In this document: positions 29,825 to 39,422 of the stretch, piece after piece
How positions within the stretch are numbered: the stretch's first letter is position 1
Layout of the letters: the number at the start of each line of letters is the position of its first letter
Source: Citrobacter enshiensis
GTDB lineage: Bacteria; Pseudomonadota; Gammaproteobacteria; Enterobacterales; Enterobacteriaceae
Length of the DNA stretch: 64,000 bases
Assembly: GCF_029338175.1 (NCBI RefSeq)
Contig: NZ_CP119862.1
Span: 2,790,001-2,854,000, forward strand
Direction: 5' to 3'
Notes under the pieces: model-generated
Seen by the model: the letters and a program-made list of their open reading frames with translations, nothing else
Database searches by the model: none
Told to the model about the DNA's origin: nothing
Position numbers and translations under genes: made by a program

Positions 29825-30532
29825 ATGTCAAACACGCCAATCGAGCTTAAAGGCAGTAGCTTCACCTTATCAGTGGTTCATTTGCATGAAGCAGAACCCG
29901 AGGTTATTCGTCAGGCGTTAGAAGACAAAATCGCGCAGGCACCTGCTTTTTTAAAACATGCTCCTGTCGTGGTTAATGTCAGCGGCCTTGAAAGCCCGGT
30001 AAACTGGCCGGTTCTACAAAAGGTTGTTGCGTCCACCGGTCTGCGTATTGTCGGGGTTAGCGGATGCAAAGACGCCCGACTGAAAGCGGAAATCGACGGG
30101 ATGGGCCTCCCTTTACTGACCGAGGGTAAAGAGAAAGTGGTTCGTTCCGCTCCCGTTGAAGTCGCTGCGCCCGTTCCCCCACCGCAAAACGTTACTCCTA
30201 TCACAAAAACGCGATTAATTGATGTACCGGTTCGTTCCGGCCAGCGTATTTATGCTCCACAATGTGATCTGATTGTTACAAATCACGTCAGCGCTGGCGC
30301 GGAGTTGATTGCCGACGGCAATATTCACGTTTACGGTATGATGAGAGGCCGCGCGCTGGCAGGCGCAAACGGCGATCGGGAAGCGCAAATTTTTTGTACG
30401 CATCTGACGGCAGAACTGGTGTCTATCGCAGGTGTTTATTGGCTGAGTGATAAAATCCCAGCAGAATTTTATGGCAAAGCGGCACGTCTGCAGCTGGCAG
30501 AGAACGCTTTGACAGTTCAACCGTTGAATTGA
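29825..30532 (+). CDS. minC: Septum site inhibitor MinC
   Basis: FtsZ polymer antagonist that, with MinD, blocks division at the poles; 235 residues (E. coli 231). The N-terminal FtsZ-binding domain (about 1-115) joins a short Ala/Pro linker ([11 protein letters not shown]) and then a C-terminal beta-helix domain (about 130-235) with the MinD-binding RSGQRIY motif and [17 protein letters not shown]. The ATG at 29825 follows AAGGCCAGG; the frame is open 30 bases further but lacks similarity. First gene of minCDE. The upstream region holds phage remnants. Confidence 0.95.
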   Translation: MSNTPIELKGSSFTLSVVHLHEAEPEVIRQALEDKIAQAPAFLKHAPVVVNVSGLESPVNWPVLQKVVASTGLRIVGVSGCKDARLKAEIDGMGLPLLTEGKEKVVRSAPVEVAAPVPPPQNVTPITKTRLIDVPVRSGQRIYAPQCDLIVTNHVSAGAELIADGNIHVYGMMRGRALAGANGDREAQIFCTHLTAELVSIAGVYWLSDKIPAEFYGKAARLQLAENALTVQPLN

Positions 30533-30554
30533 TCCCTTTTAACAAGGAATTTCT

Positions 30555-31367
30555 ATGGCACGCATTATTGTTGTTACTTCGGGTAAAGGGGGCGTTGGCA
30601 AGACCACCTCCAGCGCGGCCATCGCTACTGGTTTGGCCCAGAAGGGAAAGAAAACTGTCGTTATTGATTTTGATATCGGCCTGCGTAACCTCGACCTGAT
30701 CATGGGATGTGAACGTCGCGTCGTTTACGATTTCGTGAACGTGATTCAGGGCGATGCGTCACTCAATCAGGCGTTAATCAAAGATAAGCGTACTGAAAAT
30801 CTCTTCATTCTTCCGGCATCACAAACCCGCGATAAAGATGCGCTGACCCGTGAAGGCGTCGCGAAAGTGCTTGATGACCTGAAAACGATGGATTTTGATT
30901 TCATCGTCTGCGACTCTCCGGCAGGTATCGAAACCGGCGCGCTGATGGCGCTCTATTTTGCCGACGAAGCGATTATCACCACCAACCCGGAAGTCTCCTC
31001 GGTACGTGACTCTGACCGTATTCTGGGCATTCTGGCCTCAAAATCACGCCGCGCAGAAAATGGTGATGATCCGATTAAAGAACACCTGCTGTTAACGCGC
31101 TACAACCCTGGCCGCGTCAACAAAGGCGATATGCTCAGCATGGAAGACGTGCTTGAGATCCTGCGTATCAAACTGGTGGGCGTCATCCCGGAAGACCAAT
31201 CCGTATTACGCGCATCTAACCAGGGCGAGCCGGTCATCCTCGATATCAACGCGGATGCAGGCAAAGCGTATGCAGATACTGTGGAACGTCTGTTGGGAGA
31301 AGATCGTCCTTTCCGCTTCATTGAAGAAGAGAAGAAAGGTTTCCTCAAACGCCTGTTCGGAGGATAA
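30555..31367 (+). CDS. minD: Septum site ATPase MinD
   Basis: ParA-type ATPase, 270 residues, that binds the membrane as an ATP dimer, recruits MinC and oscillates pole to pole under MinE. It has the deviant Walker A SGKGGVGKTTS with signature Lys11 and catalytic Lys16, DFDIGLRNLD (switch I) and CDSPAGIE (Walker B). The C-terminal amphipathic membrane targeting helix is EEEKKGFLKRLFGG. It lies 22 bases after minC and 3 bases before minE. Confidence 0.97.
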   Translation: MARIIVVTSGKGGVGKTTSSAAIATGLAQKGKKTVVIDFDIGLRNLDLIMGCERRVVYDFVNVIQGDASLNQALIKDKRTENLFILPASQTRDKDALTREGVAKVLDDLKTMDFDFIVCDSPAGIETGALMALYFADEAIITTNPEVSSVRDSDRILGILASKSRRAENGDDPIKEHLLLTRYNPGRVNKGDMLSMEDVLEILRIKLVGVIPEDQSVLRASNQGEPVILDINADAGKAYADTVERLLGEDRPFRFIEEEKKGFLKRLFGG

Positions 31368-31370
31368 GTT

Positions 31371-31637
31371 ATGGCATTACTGGATTTTTTTCTCTCGCGG
31401 AAAAAGAGTACAGCTAACATCGCAAAAGAGCGACTGCAAATTATTGTCGCGGAGCGCCGTCGCAGTGACGCCGAGCCGCATTATTTACCGCAGCTGAGAA
31501 AGGATATTCTCGAGGTTATCTGCAAATATGTGCAAATAGATCCGGAAATGGTCACCGTGCAGCTTGAACAAAAAGACGGCGATATTTCTATCCTCGAACT
31601 TAACGTGACGTTACCAGAAGCAGAAGAGTCCCGATAA
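31371..31637 (+). CDS. minE: Division site topological specificity factor MinE
   Basis: 88 residues, the E. coli length. The N-terminal anti-MinCD and membrane-contact helix ([25 protein letters not shown], first 25 residues) is followed by the dimerisation domain ([22 protein letters not shown] onward). It stimulates MinD ATPase and drives oscillation. The ATG lies 3 bases after the minD stop, with AGGA overlapping its end. It ends in a good terminator. Confidence 0.97.
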
Positions 31638-31669
31638 CACTCTGCAAAAATAGCGCATGTATTATGGAA

Positions 31670-31692
31670 GGCAGATAATTCTGCCTTTTTTT
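31670..31692 (+). terminator. Terminator of minCDE
   Basis: GGCAGA and TCTGCC form a 6-bp stem with a 4-base loop, followed by seven T, 33 bases after the minE stop. The junction marks the edge between the min block and the dml block. Confidence 0.9.
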
Positions 31693-31729
31693 ATTTTTAA
31701 TCGCCCACCAAACACTCAGCGCTTCACGT

Positions 31730-32647
31730 TTATTCCAGCGTAAACGTTGGATAACGTTCCTGAAAATAACTGCGTAAAAACTCTACCGTAATACGAATTT
31801 TTGCCGAGGTCGCAAGGCGCGAAACATAAACAGCCCAGATATTTGCCGGTTGATAATACTCCGGCAGTACGTGTACCAGATGACCACTGGCAATGTTGTC
31901 GCACACATCCCACCATGAACGCAGCGCAATCCCCTGCCCATCCAGACACCACTGATGCACAATCTCGCCGTGGTTGGATGACAGCGCGCCGGTCACTTTG
32001 ATCGAGTGCACGCCCTCTTTATTGCGTAATTGCCATACCCCAAAAGGATGGTCGCGCTCCTTAATGACCAGACACGGAAATGTTGCCAGCTCAGCGAGTT
32101 GTTTCGGCGTACCGTGCTGCGTCAGGAACTCTGGCGATGCGCACAAAACCCGATAGTTGGTGGCCAGTTTGCGGGCAATTAAATTCGGCGCAATATCATC
32201 CCCAATGCGGATATCGAGATCGACCCCTTCATTGACCAGGTCCACCAGCCGGTCTTCAACATCAAAGCGCAATTCCAGTTGCGGATACTGCTTTGCCAGG
32301 GCGGAGAGCGCCGGGGCGACAACCCGACGCCCAAAACCAAAACTGCTGATTACCCGTAGCATGCCCTGCGGCACCTGCCGCACGTCGGACAGTTCATCCA
32401 TCATCTGATCCACATCCTGCAAAATGCGCTGCGCCCATTCGTAGATGCGCTCCCCCTCTTCGGTGATGGTGACCCGGCGGGTGGTTCGGTGTAATAACAC
32501 AACGTTCAGCGTCTGTTCCAGCAGCGCGACACGCTTGCTGATAAACGCAGGGGAAACGCCCAGCTCTTCCGCCACGGCGGCAAATCCGGCACGACGGGCG
32601 ACCAGCATAAAGACGCGTAAATCATTCAGCAGCGGCAGATTATTCAT
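31730..32647 (-). CDS. dmlR: LysR-type regulator DmlR
   Basis: A LysR-type regulator of about 305 residues, very close to E. coli DmlR, which activates dmlA in response to D-malate. An N-terminal winged helix-turn-helix (about 5-62, ARRAGFAAVAEELGVSPAFISKRVALLE) precedes a substrate-binding domain. The ATG at 32645-32647 gives the family N-terminus (MNNLPLLNDLRVFML). No strong ribosome site is seen; a GTG 21 bases further upstream is possible. It is divergent from dmlA with 103 bases between, where its operator should be. It may also control the downstream carnitine genes. Confidence 0.93.
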   Translation of the reverse strand: MNNLPLLNDLRVFMLVARRAGFAAVAEELGVSPAFISKRVALLEQTLNVVLLHRTTRRVTITEEGERIYEWAQRILQDVDQMMDELSDVRQVPQGMLRVISSFGFGRRVVAPALSALAKQYPQLELRFDVEDRLVDLVNEGVDLDIRIGDDIAPNLIARKLATNYRVLCASPEFLTQHGTPKQLAELATFPCLVIKERDHPFGVWQLRNKEGVHSIKVTGALSSNHGEIVHQWCLDGQGIALRSWWDVCDNIASGHLVHVLPEYYQPANIWAVYVSRLATSAKIRITVEFLRSYFQERYPTFTLE

Positions 32648-32750
32648 GATCTGTGTTTTATGTTTCACCAGTTAGGGGGATTAACTATCAATCAGTCAAT
32701 TATAGGATAAAGGGGAAGTCAATTTTGGTTGCTGATAAGTGAGAGCTGGT

Positions 32751-33836
32751 ATGAAGAAAACCTGTCGTATTGCCGCTATTCCCGGAGACGGTATTGGTAA
32801 AGAAGTTCTGCCTGAAGGTATTCGCGTCTTACAGGCCGCCGCTGAGCGCTGGGACTTGTCGCTGAGCTTTGAGCCGATCGAATGGGCCAGCTGTGAGTAC
32901 TATACCCATCACGGAAAGATGATGCCTGATGACTGGCACGAGCAACTCAAGTCCTATGATGCCATCTATTTTGGCGCCGTCGGCTGGCCGGAAACGGTGC
33001 CTGACCACGTCTCATTGTGGGGCTCACTGCTGAAATTCCGCCGCGAGTTTGATCAGTACGTCAATCTGCGCCCGGTACGTCTCTTCCCGGGGGTTCCGTG
33101 TCCGCTGGCCGGAAAACAGGCAGGTGATATTGATTTTTACGTAGTGCGCGAAAATACCGAAGGTGAATATTCTTCGCTGGGCGGACGCGTCAACGCCGGG
33201 ACCGAGCATGAACTGGTGATTCAGGAGTCCGTGTTTACCCGTCGCGGCGTGGATCGTATTCTGCGTTACGCCTTTGAGTTGGCGCAGAACCGCCCACGCA
33301 AAACGCTCACCTCCGCCACCAAATCGAACGGCCTTGCCATCAGTATGCCTTACTGGGATGAACGGGTTGAGGCGATGGCCACGCAATACCCGCAGATCCG
33401 TTGGGATAAGCAGCACATCGATGTACTGTGCGCCCGCTTCGTTTTACAGCCAGAACGCTTTGACGTGGTGGTTGCCTCTAACCTGTTCGGCGATATCCTG
33501 TCCGATCTGGGCCCAGCCTGTACGGGAACCATCGGCATTGCGCCGTCTGCCAACCTCAATCCTGAGCGTACTTTCCCGTCACTGTTCGAGCCTGTCCACG
33601 GCTCAGCGCCGGACATCTACGGTAAAAACATCGCCAACCCCATTGCGACCATTTGGGCTGGCGCCATGATGCTGGATTTCCTCGGTAATGGCGATGCGCG
33701 TTTCCATAATGCACATAATTCCATTCTGGCGGCCATTGAACAGGTGATTGCCAGCGGACCGAAAACGCCCGATATGAAAGGCGTTGCCTCCACACAGCAG
33801 GTGGGTGACGCCATTTGTCAGGCTATCCTGCGTTGA
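32751..33836 (+). CDS. dmlA: D-malate dehydrogenase (decarboxylating) DmlA
   Basis: An NAD- and Mn-dependent beta-decarboxylating dehydrogenase that turns D-malate to pyruvate and CO2; 361 residues as in E. coli DmlA (YeaU). Family motifs: AAIPGDGIGKEVLPEG (about 8-23), the YVNLRPVRLFPG substrate loop, YVVRENTEGEYSS, and the metal/NAD region SNLFGDILSDLGPACTGTIGIAPSANL with EPVHGSAPDIYGKNIANP. The start at 32751 has GAGAG 6 bases before it. It probably feeds carnitine-derived D-malate to pyruvate. A strong terminator follows. Confidence 0.95.
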   Translation: MKKTCRIAAIPGDGIGKEVLPEGIRVLQAAAERWDLSLSFEPIEWASCEYYTHHGKMMPDDWHEQLKSYDAIYFGAVGWPETVPDHVSLWGSLLKFRREFDQYVNLRPVRLFPGVPCPLAGKQAGDIDFYVVRENTEGEYSSLGGRVNAGTEHELVIQESVFTRRGVDRILRYAFELAQNRPRKTLTSATKSNGLAISMPYWDERVEAMATQYPQIRWDKQHIDVLCARFVLQPERFDVVVASNLFGDILSDLGPACTGTIGIAPSANLNPERTFPSLFEPVHGSAPDIYGKNIANPIATIWAGAMMLDFLGNGDARFHNAHNSILAAIEQVIASGPKTPDMKGVASTQQVGDAICQAILR

Positions 33837-33857
33837 GGTCAAACCACAAAATAAGAG

Positions 33858-33882
33858 CCGCGTCACTGACGCGGTTTTTTTT
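33858..33882 (+). terminator. Terminator after dmlA
   Basis: CCGCGTC and GACGCGG form a 7-bp GC stem with loop ACT, followed by eight T. It separates dmlA from the transport and oxygenase genes. Confidence 0.92.
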
Positions 33883-34093
33883 ATTCATTCGCCCTGGTAA
33901 ATACCTGCGTCATTTCACCTTTTATTATTTCCGTTCCGTGTTTTATTGCTTCACGCATCCGCTAATTGTTTAATTCATGTAACAACTAAATAATTAAATC
34001 GTTAAAAACAGCAGTAACAAGTCTTGACCCTACAGCGTGATTACAACAACAGGCCAATGCCAAATACGGGCGACGACGCCCAGGAGATCACCC

Positions 34094-35707
34094 ATGTTGA
34101 GCAATGTAAAAAAGAAAAAAGATGTGCCGCTGATCGCCATCAGCTTACTGGCCATTCTTTTCATCGCAGCAGCATTAAGCCTCTTCCCCCAACAATCTGC
34201 GCAAGCAGCAAACACCATTTTTAACGGCGTTACCCGGATGCTCGGTTCCGCTGTTCAGGTCCTCGTACTATTGGCAATGGGGCTCGTCATTTATCTGGCC
34301 ACCAGTAAATACGGCAATATTCGCCTGGGGGAAGGAAAACCGGAGTACAGCACCCTGTCCTGGTTATTTATGTTTATTTGCGCCGGATTAGGTTCTTCCA
34401 CGCTCTACTGGGGCGTTGCGGAATGGGCGTATTACTACCAGACTCCGGGTCTGAATATCGCGCCGAACTCGCAAAAAGCCCTCGAGTTTAGTATCCCGTA
34501 CTCCTTCTTCCACTGGGGGATCAGCGCGTGGGCAACCTATACCCTGGCCTCATTAATCATGGCCTACCATTTTCATGTGAGGAAAAATAAAGGGTTAAGC
34601 CTCTCGGGGATTATTGCCGCCATCACCGGCGTGCATCCGCAAGGCGTCTGGGGCCGTCTGGTTGACCTGATGTTCCTGATTGCCACCGTCGGCGCATTGA
34701 CCATCTCTCTGGTCGTCACCGCTGCCACCTTTACTCGCGGGTTGTCCGCACTGACCGGATTACCGGACAACTTCACGGTGCAGGCCTTCGTTATCCTGCT
34801 GTCCGGCGGAATTTTCTGCCTCAGCTCCTGGATTGGTATCAACAACGGCCTGCAACGGCTGAGCAAAATGGTCGGCTGGGGTGCGTTTCTGCTGCCGCTG
34901 CTGGTGCTTATCGTGGGTCCAACGGAGTTTATTACCAACAGCGTCATCAACGCCATTGGCCTGACCACGCAGAATTTCCTGCAAATGAGTCTGTTCACTG
35001 ACCCGCTCGGCGACGGTTCATTTACCCGCAACTGGACCGTGTTTTACTGGCTGTGGTGGATCTCTTATACCCCAGGCGTGGCGATGTTCGTTACTCGCGT
35101 GTCGCGCGGTCGTAAGATTAAAGAAGTCATCTGGGCGCTGATCCTCGGCAGCACCGTCGGCTGCTGGTTCTTCTTCGGCGTGATGGAAAGTTATGCCATC
35201 CATCAGTTTATTAACGGAGTGATCAACGTCCCGCAGGTGATGCAAACGCTGGGTGGCGAAACCGCCGTGCAGCAGGTATTGATGTCGCTCCCGGCCGGAA
35301 AACTGTTCATGGCCGCGTATCTGGCGGTGATGATTATTTTCCTCGCATCCCACATGGATGCGGTGGCCTATACCATGGCGGCAACCAGCACGCGAAACCT
35401 GCAGGAAGGTGAAGATCCTGAGCGTGGACTGCGTCTGTTCTGGTGTGTGGTTATTACCCTGATTCCGCTGTCAATTTTGTTTACCGGCGCCTCGCTGGAA
35501 ACAATGAAAACTACCGTGGTACTGACAGCGCTTCCGTTCCTCGCCATCTTACTGGTGAAGGTCGTTGGCTTTATTCGCTGGTTAAAGCAGGACTATGCCC
35601 ACGTCCCTGCCCATCAAATTGAAAGCACTCTTCCCGAAACGCAGGACAGCGCGCCCGTATCAACGCCCACGCTGCCAGCCGGGACAATACTCAAAGGCGA
35701 CCACTGA
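34094..35707 (+). CDS. yeaV: BCCT family transporter YeaV (probable carnitine/betaine carrier)
   Basis: An inner-membrane betaine/carnitine/choline carrier with about 12 segments, 537 residues from the ATG at 34094 (CAGGAG 7 bases before). BCCT signatures are [18 protein letters not shown] (about 111-128) and the tryptophan-rich [25 protein letters not shown] (about 316-340). The protein is complete at both ends; I remember the K-12 YeaV as shorter. Its place 50 bases before the carnitine oxygenase gene makes L-carnitine or gamma-butyrobetaine the likely substrate. Exact substrate and coupling ion are inferred. Confidence 0.9.
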   Translation: MLSNVKKKKDVPLIAISLLAILFIAAALSLFPQQSAQAANTIFNGVTRMLGSAVQVLVLLAMGLVIYLATSKYGNIRLGEGKPEYSTLSWLFMFICAGLGSSTLYWGVAEWAYYYQTPGLNIAPNSQKALEFSIPYSFFHWGISAWATYTLASLIMAYHFHVRKNKGLSLSGIIAAITGVHPQGVWGRLVDLMFLIATVGALTISLVVTAATFTRGLSALTGLPDNFTVQAFVILLSGGIFCLSSWIGINNGLQRLSKMVGWGAFLLPLLVLIVGPTEFITNSVINAIGLTTQNFLQMSLFTDPLGDGSFTRNWTVFYWLWWISYTPGVAMFVTRVSRGRKIKEVIWALILGSTVGCWFFFGVMESYAIHQFINGVINVPQVMQTLGGETAVQQVLMSLPAGKLFMAAYLAVMIIFLASHMDAVAYTMAATSTRNLQEGEDPERGLRLFWCVVITLIPLSILFTGASLETMKTTVVLTALPFLAILLVKVVGFIRWLKQDYAHVPAHQIESTLPETQDSAPVSTPTLPAGTILKGDH

Positions 35708-35756
35708 GCGCCACGAGCCAACATCCTCTTACTGACAAAAAATAAAAGGTAACCCT

Positions 35757-36881
35757 ATGAGCAATCTGAGCCCTGAATTTGTTTTGCCTGACAACTTTTG
35801 TGCAAACCCGCAGGATGCCTGGACCATTCCGGCACGCTTTTACACCGACCAGCAGGCATTCGAACATGAAAAAGAGAACGTGTTTGCCAAAAGCTGGATT
35901 TGCGTCGCTCACAGCAGCGAACTGGCGAAGCCGAATGATTATGTGACCCGCGAGATCATCGGCGAAAATATCGTCCTGGTGCGCGGTCGCGACAATATTT
36001 TGCGCGCCTTCTATAACGTCTGCCCGCATCGCGGTCATCAGTTACTGAGCGGCGAAGGGAAAGCGAAAAACGTGATTACCTGCCCGTACCATGCCTGGGC
36101 CTTCAAGCTGGATGGCAACCTCGCTCACGCCCGTAACTGTGAAAATGTGGCCAATTTCGACAGCGAAAAGGCCCACCTCACCCCGGTTCGCCTTGAAGAG
36201 TACGCCGGTTTTGTCTTTATCAACATGGATCCGAATGCACCCAGCGTTGAAGAGCAGTTACCGGGGCTGGCGGCAAAAGTGGTGGAAGCGTGCCCGGAGG
36301 TTCATGACCTGAAACTCGCGGCCCGTTTTACCACCCGCACCCCGGCAAACTGGAAGAATATCGTCGATAACTATCTGGAGTGCTACCACTGTGGCCCGGC
36401 ACACCCTGGCTTCTCTGATTCCGTACAGGTGGATCGCTACTGGCATACCATGCATGGCAACTGGACACTGCAGTACGGTTTCGCCAAACCTTCCGAGCAG
36501 TCATTCAAATTTGAAGAGGGCGTGGATGCGGCCTTCCACGGCTTCTGGCTGTGGCCCTGCACCATGCTCAATGTCACCCCTATCAAGGGGATGATGACGG
36601 TTATCTATGAATTCCCGGTCGATGCGGAAACCACCCTGCAAAACTACGATATCTACTTTACCAACGAAGAATTAACGGATGAGCAGAAGTCGCTGATCGA
36701 ATGGTATCGCGACGTGTTCCGCCCGGAAGATTTGCGCCTGGTGGAAAGCGTACAAAAAGGGCTGAAATCACGCGGCTATCGCGGTCAGGGGCGCATTATG
36801 GCGGATACCAGCGGGAGCGGAATTTCCGAGCACGGTATCGCTCATTTCCATAACCTGGTCGCCCAGGTGTTCCAGAATTAA
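35757..36881 (+). CDS. yeaW: Carnitine monooxygenase, Rieske oxygenase subunit (CntA/YeaW)
   Basis: Oxygenase component, 374 residues, that splits L-carnitine (or gamma-butyrobetaine) into trimethylamine and malic semialdehyde. The Rieske [2Fe-2S] ligands are NVCPHRGH (Cys89, His91) and CPYHAW (Cys109, His112). The mononuclear iron site is in DNYLECYHCGPAHPGF (His211, His216). Glu208 in this motif replaces the Asp common to most Rieske oxygenases, a mark of the CntA/YeaW group. It starts MSNLSPEF, 49 bases after yeaV. Its reductase partner is yeaX, two genes down. Confidence 0.94.
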   Translation: MSNLSPEFVLPDNFCANPQDAWTIPARFYTDQQAFEHEKENVFAKSWICVAHSSELAKPNDYVTREIIGENIVLVRGRDNILRAFYNVCPHRGHQLLSGEGKAKNVITCPYHAWAFKLDGNLAHARNCENVANFDSEKAHLTPVRLEEYAGFVFINMDPNAPSVEEQLPGLAAKVVEACPEVHDLKLAARFTTRTPANWKNIVDNYLECYHCGPAHPGFSDSVQVDRYWHTMHGNWTLQYGFAKPSEQSFKFEEGVDAAFHGFWLWPCTMLNVTPIKGMMTVIYEFPVDAETTLQNYDIYFTNEELTDEQKSLIEWYRDVFRPEDLRLVESVQKGLKSRGYRGQGRIMADTSGSGISEHGIAHFHNLVAQVFQN

Positions 36882-36899
36882 TTGCACAGGGAGAGAGCC

Positions 36900-38348
36900 A
36901 TGTCCGTATTTCAGTCTTCACTTTTTCGTCAACAAGCGTTTATTGCTGGCGTCTGGCGAGATGCCGATGATGACGCCACGCTGACGGTGACGAACCCGGC
37001 AACAGGCGCGACGCTGGGGAAAATCCCCAATATGGGCGCAGAGGAAGCGAGTCAGGCGGTTGACGCCGCCTCGCAGGCATTACCGTCCTGGCGGGCGATG
37101 ACTGCCGCTCAGCGTGGGATGTTACTCAAAGCCTGGCATCGTCTGATCCTCGACAACACCTCCGCGCTTGCGCAGATCATGACCGCCGAGCAAGGCAAGC
37201 CGCTGGCGGAGGCAGAGGGGGAAATTGCCTACGCCGCGTCGTTTATCGAATGGTTTGCCGAGCAGGGGAAACGTACCAACGGCGACGTTATCCCCTCCCC
37301 GTCCACCGATAAACGGTTGATGGTGATCCGCCAGGGAATTGGCGTCTGTGCCGCCATCACGCCGTGGAATTTCCCTGCGGCGATGATCACCCGCAAAGCC
37401 GGGCCTGCGCTCGCAGCAGGTTGTACGATGGTGCTCAAACCGGCGAATGAAACGCCATTCACCGCACTGGCGCTGGCAGAACTGGCGCGACAGGCGGGGA
37501 TCCCGGCCGGTGTTATCAATGTCGTGACCGGTAAATCCCGTGATATCGGGGCGGTATTCACCGGTGATGAGCGCGTGCGCAAACTCTCCTTCACGGGGTC
37601 AACCGAAGTGGGCCGCGTCCTGATGCGCCAGTGTGCCGACAGCATTAAAAAGGTGTCGCTGGAGTTGGGTGGCAACGCGCCGTTTATCGTCTTTGAAGAT
37701 GCCTGTCTCGACAAAGCCGTAGAAGGCGCGCTGGTTGCCAAATTCCGTAATGCCGGGCAAACCTGCGTGTGCGTGAACCGCTTTTATATCCATCACGCCA
37801 TTTACGACGCGTTTTGCGAGAAATTCGTCGCCAGGGTCGCGGCGCTGCGGGTGGGCGACGGCAGTCAGCCCGGCGTGCAAACAGGACCGCTGATCAACAG
37901 TGATGCCGTGCAAAAAGTGCAGTCCCTGCTCGACGATGCGCTGACCCGTGGCGCCACGCTGTTAACCGGCGGCCAGCGTCATGCAGCAGGCGGAAATTTC
38001 TTTACCCCCACGGTGATAGGCAACGTGCAGCCAGGCTCTCAGCTGTTACAGGAAGAGATCTTTGGCCCGGTAGCCGCGCTGGTGAAATTCGACGATGAAC
38101 AGGATGTTATCCGTCAGGCTAATGACACCATTTATGGCCTGGCATCGTATTTCTACACCAATGACGCCGCGCGGATCTGGCGCGTTTCAGAACAGCTTGA
38201 GTACGGGATGGTGGGGATCAATACCGGACTTATCTCCAATGAAGTCGCGCCGTTTGGCGGCGTCAAACAGTCGGGGCTGGGGCGCGAAGGGTCAGAGTAC
38301 GGGATCGAAGATTATCTGGAGATGAAATACCTCTGCCAGGGGCTGTAA
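36900..38348 (+). CDS. Aldehyde dehydrogenase, probable malic semialdehyde dehydrogenase
   Basis: An NAD(P)-dependent aldehyde dehydrogenase of 482 residues, closest by eye to succinate-semialdehyde dehydrogenases (GabD/Sad type). Motifs are TPWNFPAAMITRKAGPALAAGC (about 154-175), catalytic Glu255 in LELGGNAPF and catalytic Cys289 in NAGQTCVCVNR, all intact. The start at 36900 has GGGAGAG before it, 18 bases after yeaW. In K-12 yeaW and yeaX are adjacent; here this gene lies between them. Since CntAB releases malic semialdehyde, which resembles succinic semialdehyde, oxidation to D-malate is the likely job. This is inference from context. Confidence 0.88.
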   Translation: MSVFQSSLFRQQAFIAGVWRDADDDATLTVTNPATGATLGKIPNMGAEEASQAVDAASQALPSWRAMTAAQRGMLLKAWHRLILDNTSALAQIMTAEQGKPLAEAEGEIAYAASFIEWFAEQGKRTNGDVIPSPSTDKRLMVIRQGIGVCAAITPWNFPAAMITRKAGPALAAGCTMVLKPANETPFTALALAELARQAGIPAGVINVVTGKSRDIGAVFTGDERVRKLSFTGSTEVGRVLMRQCADSIKKVSLELGGNAPFIVFEDACLDKAVEGALVAKFRNAGQTCVCVNRFYIHHAIYDAFCEKFVARVAALRVGDGSQPGVQTGPLINSDAVQKVQSLLDDALTRGATLLTGGQRHAAGGNFFTPTVIGNVQPGSQLLQEEIFGPVAALVKFDDEQDVIRQANDTIYGLASYFYTNDAARIWRVSEQLEYGMVGINTGLISNEVAPFGGVKQSGLGREGSEYGIEDYLEMKYLCQGL

Positions 38349-38410
38349 CGATGACAGGTCCCGGCGCTGTAGTTAAGCAGCGTCGGGCTGATTTTTAAGG
38401 GAGTGCTGCG

Positions 38411-39376
38411 ATGTCTGAATATCAAATGCATCAGGTGCGGGTGAGTCAGGTTGACACCCTCACCGCGCATGTAAAGCGTTTTACCTTAGTCGCCGCGTCG
38501 GGCGGCGGGTTACCCGCCTTTAGCGGCGGTAGTCATATCATTGTCCAAATGCGCGAGGGCAATCATCTCTACAGCAATGCCTATTCGCTGATGAGTTCCC
38601 CGTTGGATACCTCTCACTGGCAAATTGCCGTGCGGCGGGAGGAGAACTCCAAAGGGGGATCGCGCTATCTGCATCAGCAGGTAAAACCCGGCGACACACT
38701 TACCGTTTCCACCCCGAAGAATCTCTTCGCGCTCGCGCCGCAGGCGCATAAACATCTGCTGATCGCCGGGGGGATTGGGATCACCCCATTCCTCTCTCAG
38801 ATACCCGAACTGGAACAGCGCCAGGCGCAGTGGCAGCTCCATTATTGTGCCCACAGCCAGGAGAACTGCGCGTTTCACGGTGAGTTATCTCAGCATATCA
38901 ATGCCAATCGTATTCATCTGCACCTTTCGTCAGAAGGCACACGGCTGGAACTGGCGCGGTTGCTGGCCGATGTTGAACCGGGCACTCATATCTATACCTG
39001 TGGTCCTGCGGCGCTTAACGATGCCGTAAGACGCGAGGCTACCGCCCTCGGCATCGACAAAAATGCTCTGCATTTTGAACAATTTGCCGTTGAAGATAAG
39101 GCGGGCGATGCCTTTACCCTCGTGCTGGCCCGTTCGGGACGCGAGTTTATCGTCCCCGAAGAGATGACGATTTTGCAGGTGATCGAAAATAACAAAGCGG
39201 CGAAGGTGGAGTGTTTGTGCCGTGAAGGTGTGTGCGGCACATGTGAAACGGCGATTCTCGAAGGGGAAGCCGATCACCGGGATCAGTATTTCAGCGACGA
39301 TGAAAAAGCCAGCCAGCAAAGTCTGCTCATCTGCTGCTCACGCGCCAAAGGTAAGCGACTGGTACTGGACTTATGA
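38411..39376 (+). CDS. yeaX: Carnitine monooxygenase reductase subunit (CntB/YeaX)
   Basis: A class IA oxygenase reductase of 321 residues that moves electrons from NAD(P)H to YeaW. It has an FMN-binding barrel (about 1-105, with NAYSLMSSPLDTS), an NAD domain (about 110-225, LLIAGGIGITPFLSQI and YTCGPAALND) and a C-terminal plant-type [2Fe-2S] domain with CLCREGVCGTCETAILEG and a distal LLICCSRA cysteine. The ATG at 38411 has GGGAG about 10 bases before it. Last gene of the apparent yeaV-yeaW-ALDH-yeaX operon. Confidence 0.94.
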   Translation: MSEYQMHQVRVSQVDTLTAHVKRFTLVAASGGGLPAFSGGSHIIVQMREGNHLYSNAYSLMSSPLDTSHWQIAVRREENSKGGSRYLHQQVKPGDTLTVSTPKNLFALAPQAHKHLLIAGGIGITPFLSQIPELEQRQAQWQLHYCAHSQENCAFHGELSQHINANRIHLHLSSEGTRLELARLLADVEPGTHIYTCGPAALNDAVRREATALGIDKNALHFEQFAVEDKAGDAFTLVLARSGREFIVPEEMTILQVIENNKAAKVECLCREGVCGTCETAILEGEADHRDQYFSDDEKASQQSLLICCSRAKGKRLVLDL

Positions 39377-39390
39377 TCTCACTGCGAATA

Positions 39391-39414
39391 ACGGGAGCGC
39401 CTGGCTCCCGTTTT
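39391..39414. terminator. Bidirectional terminator between yeaX and rnd
   Basis: CGGGAGC and GCTCCCG pair (7 bp, 5-base loop), followed by TTTTCG on the plus strand, 15 bases after the yeaX stop and just before the convergent rnd stop. Confidence 0.85.
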
Positions 39415-39422
39415 CGTCTGGC

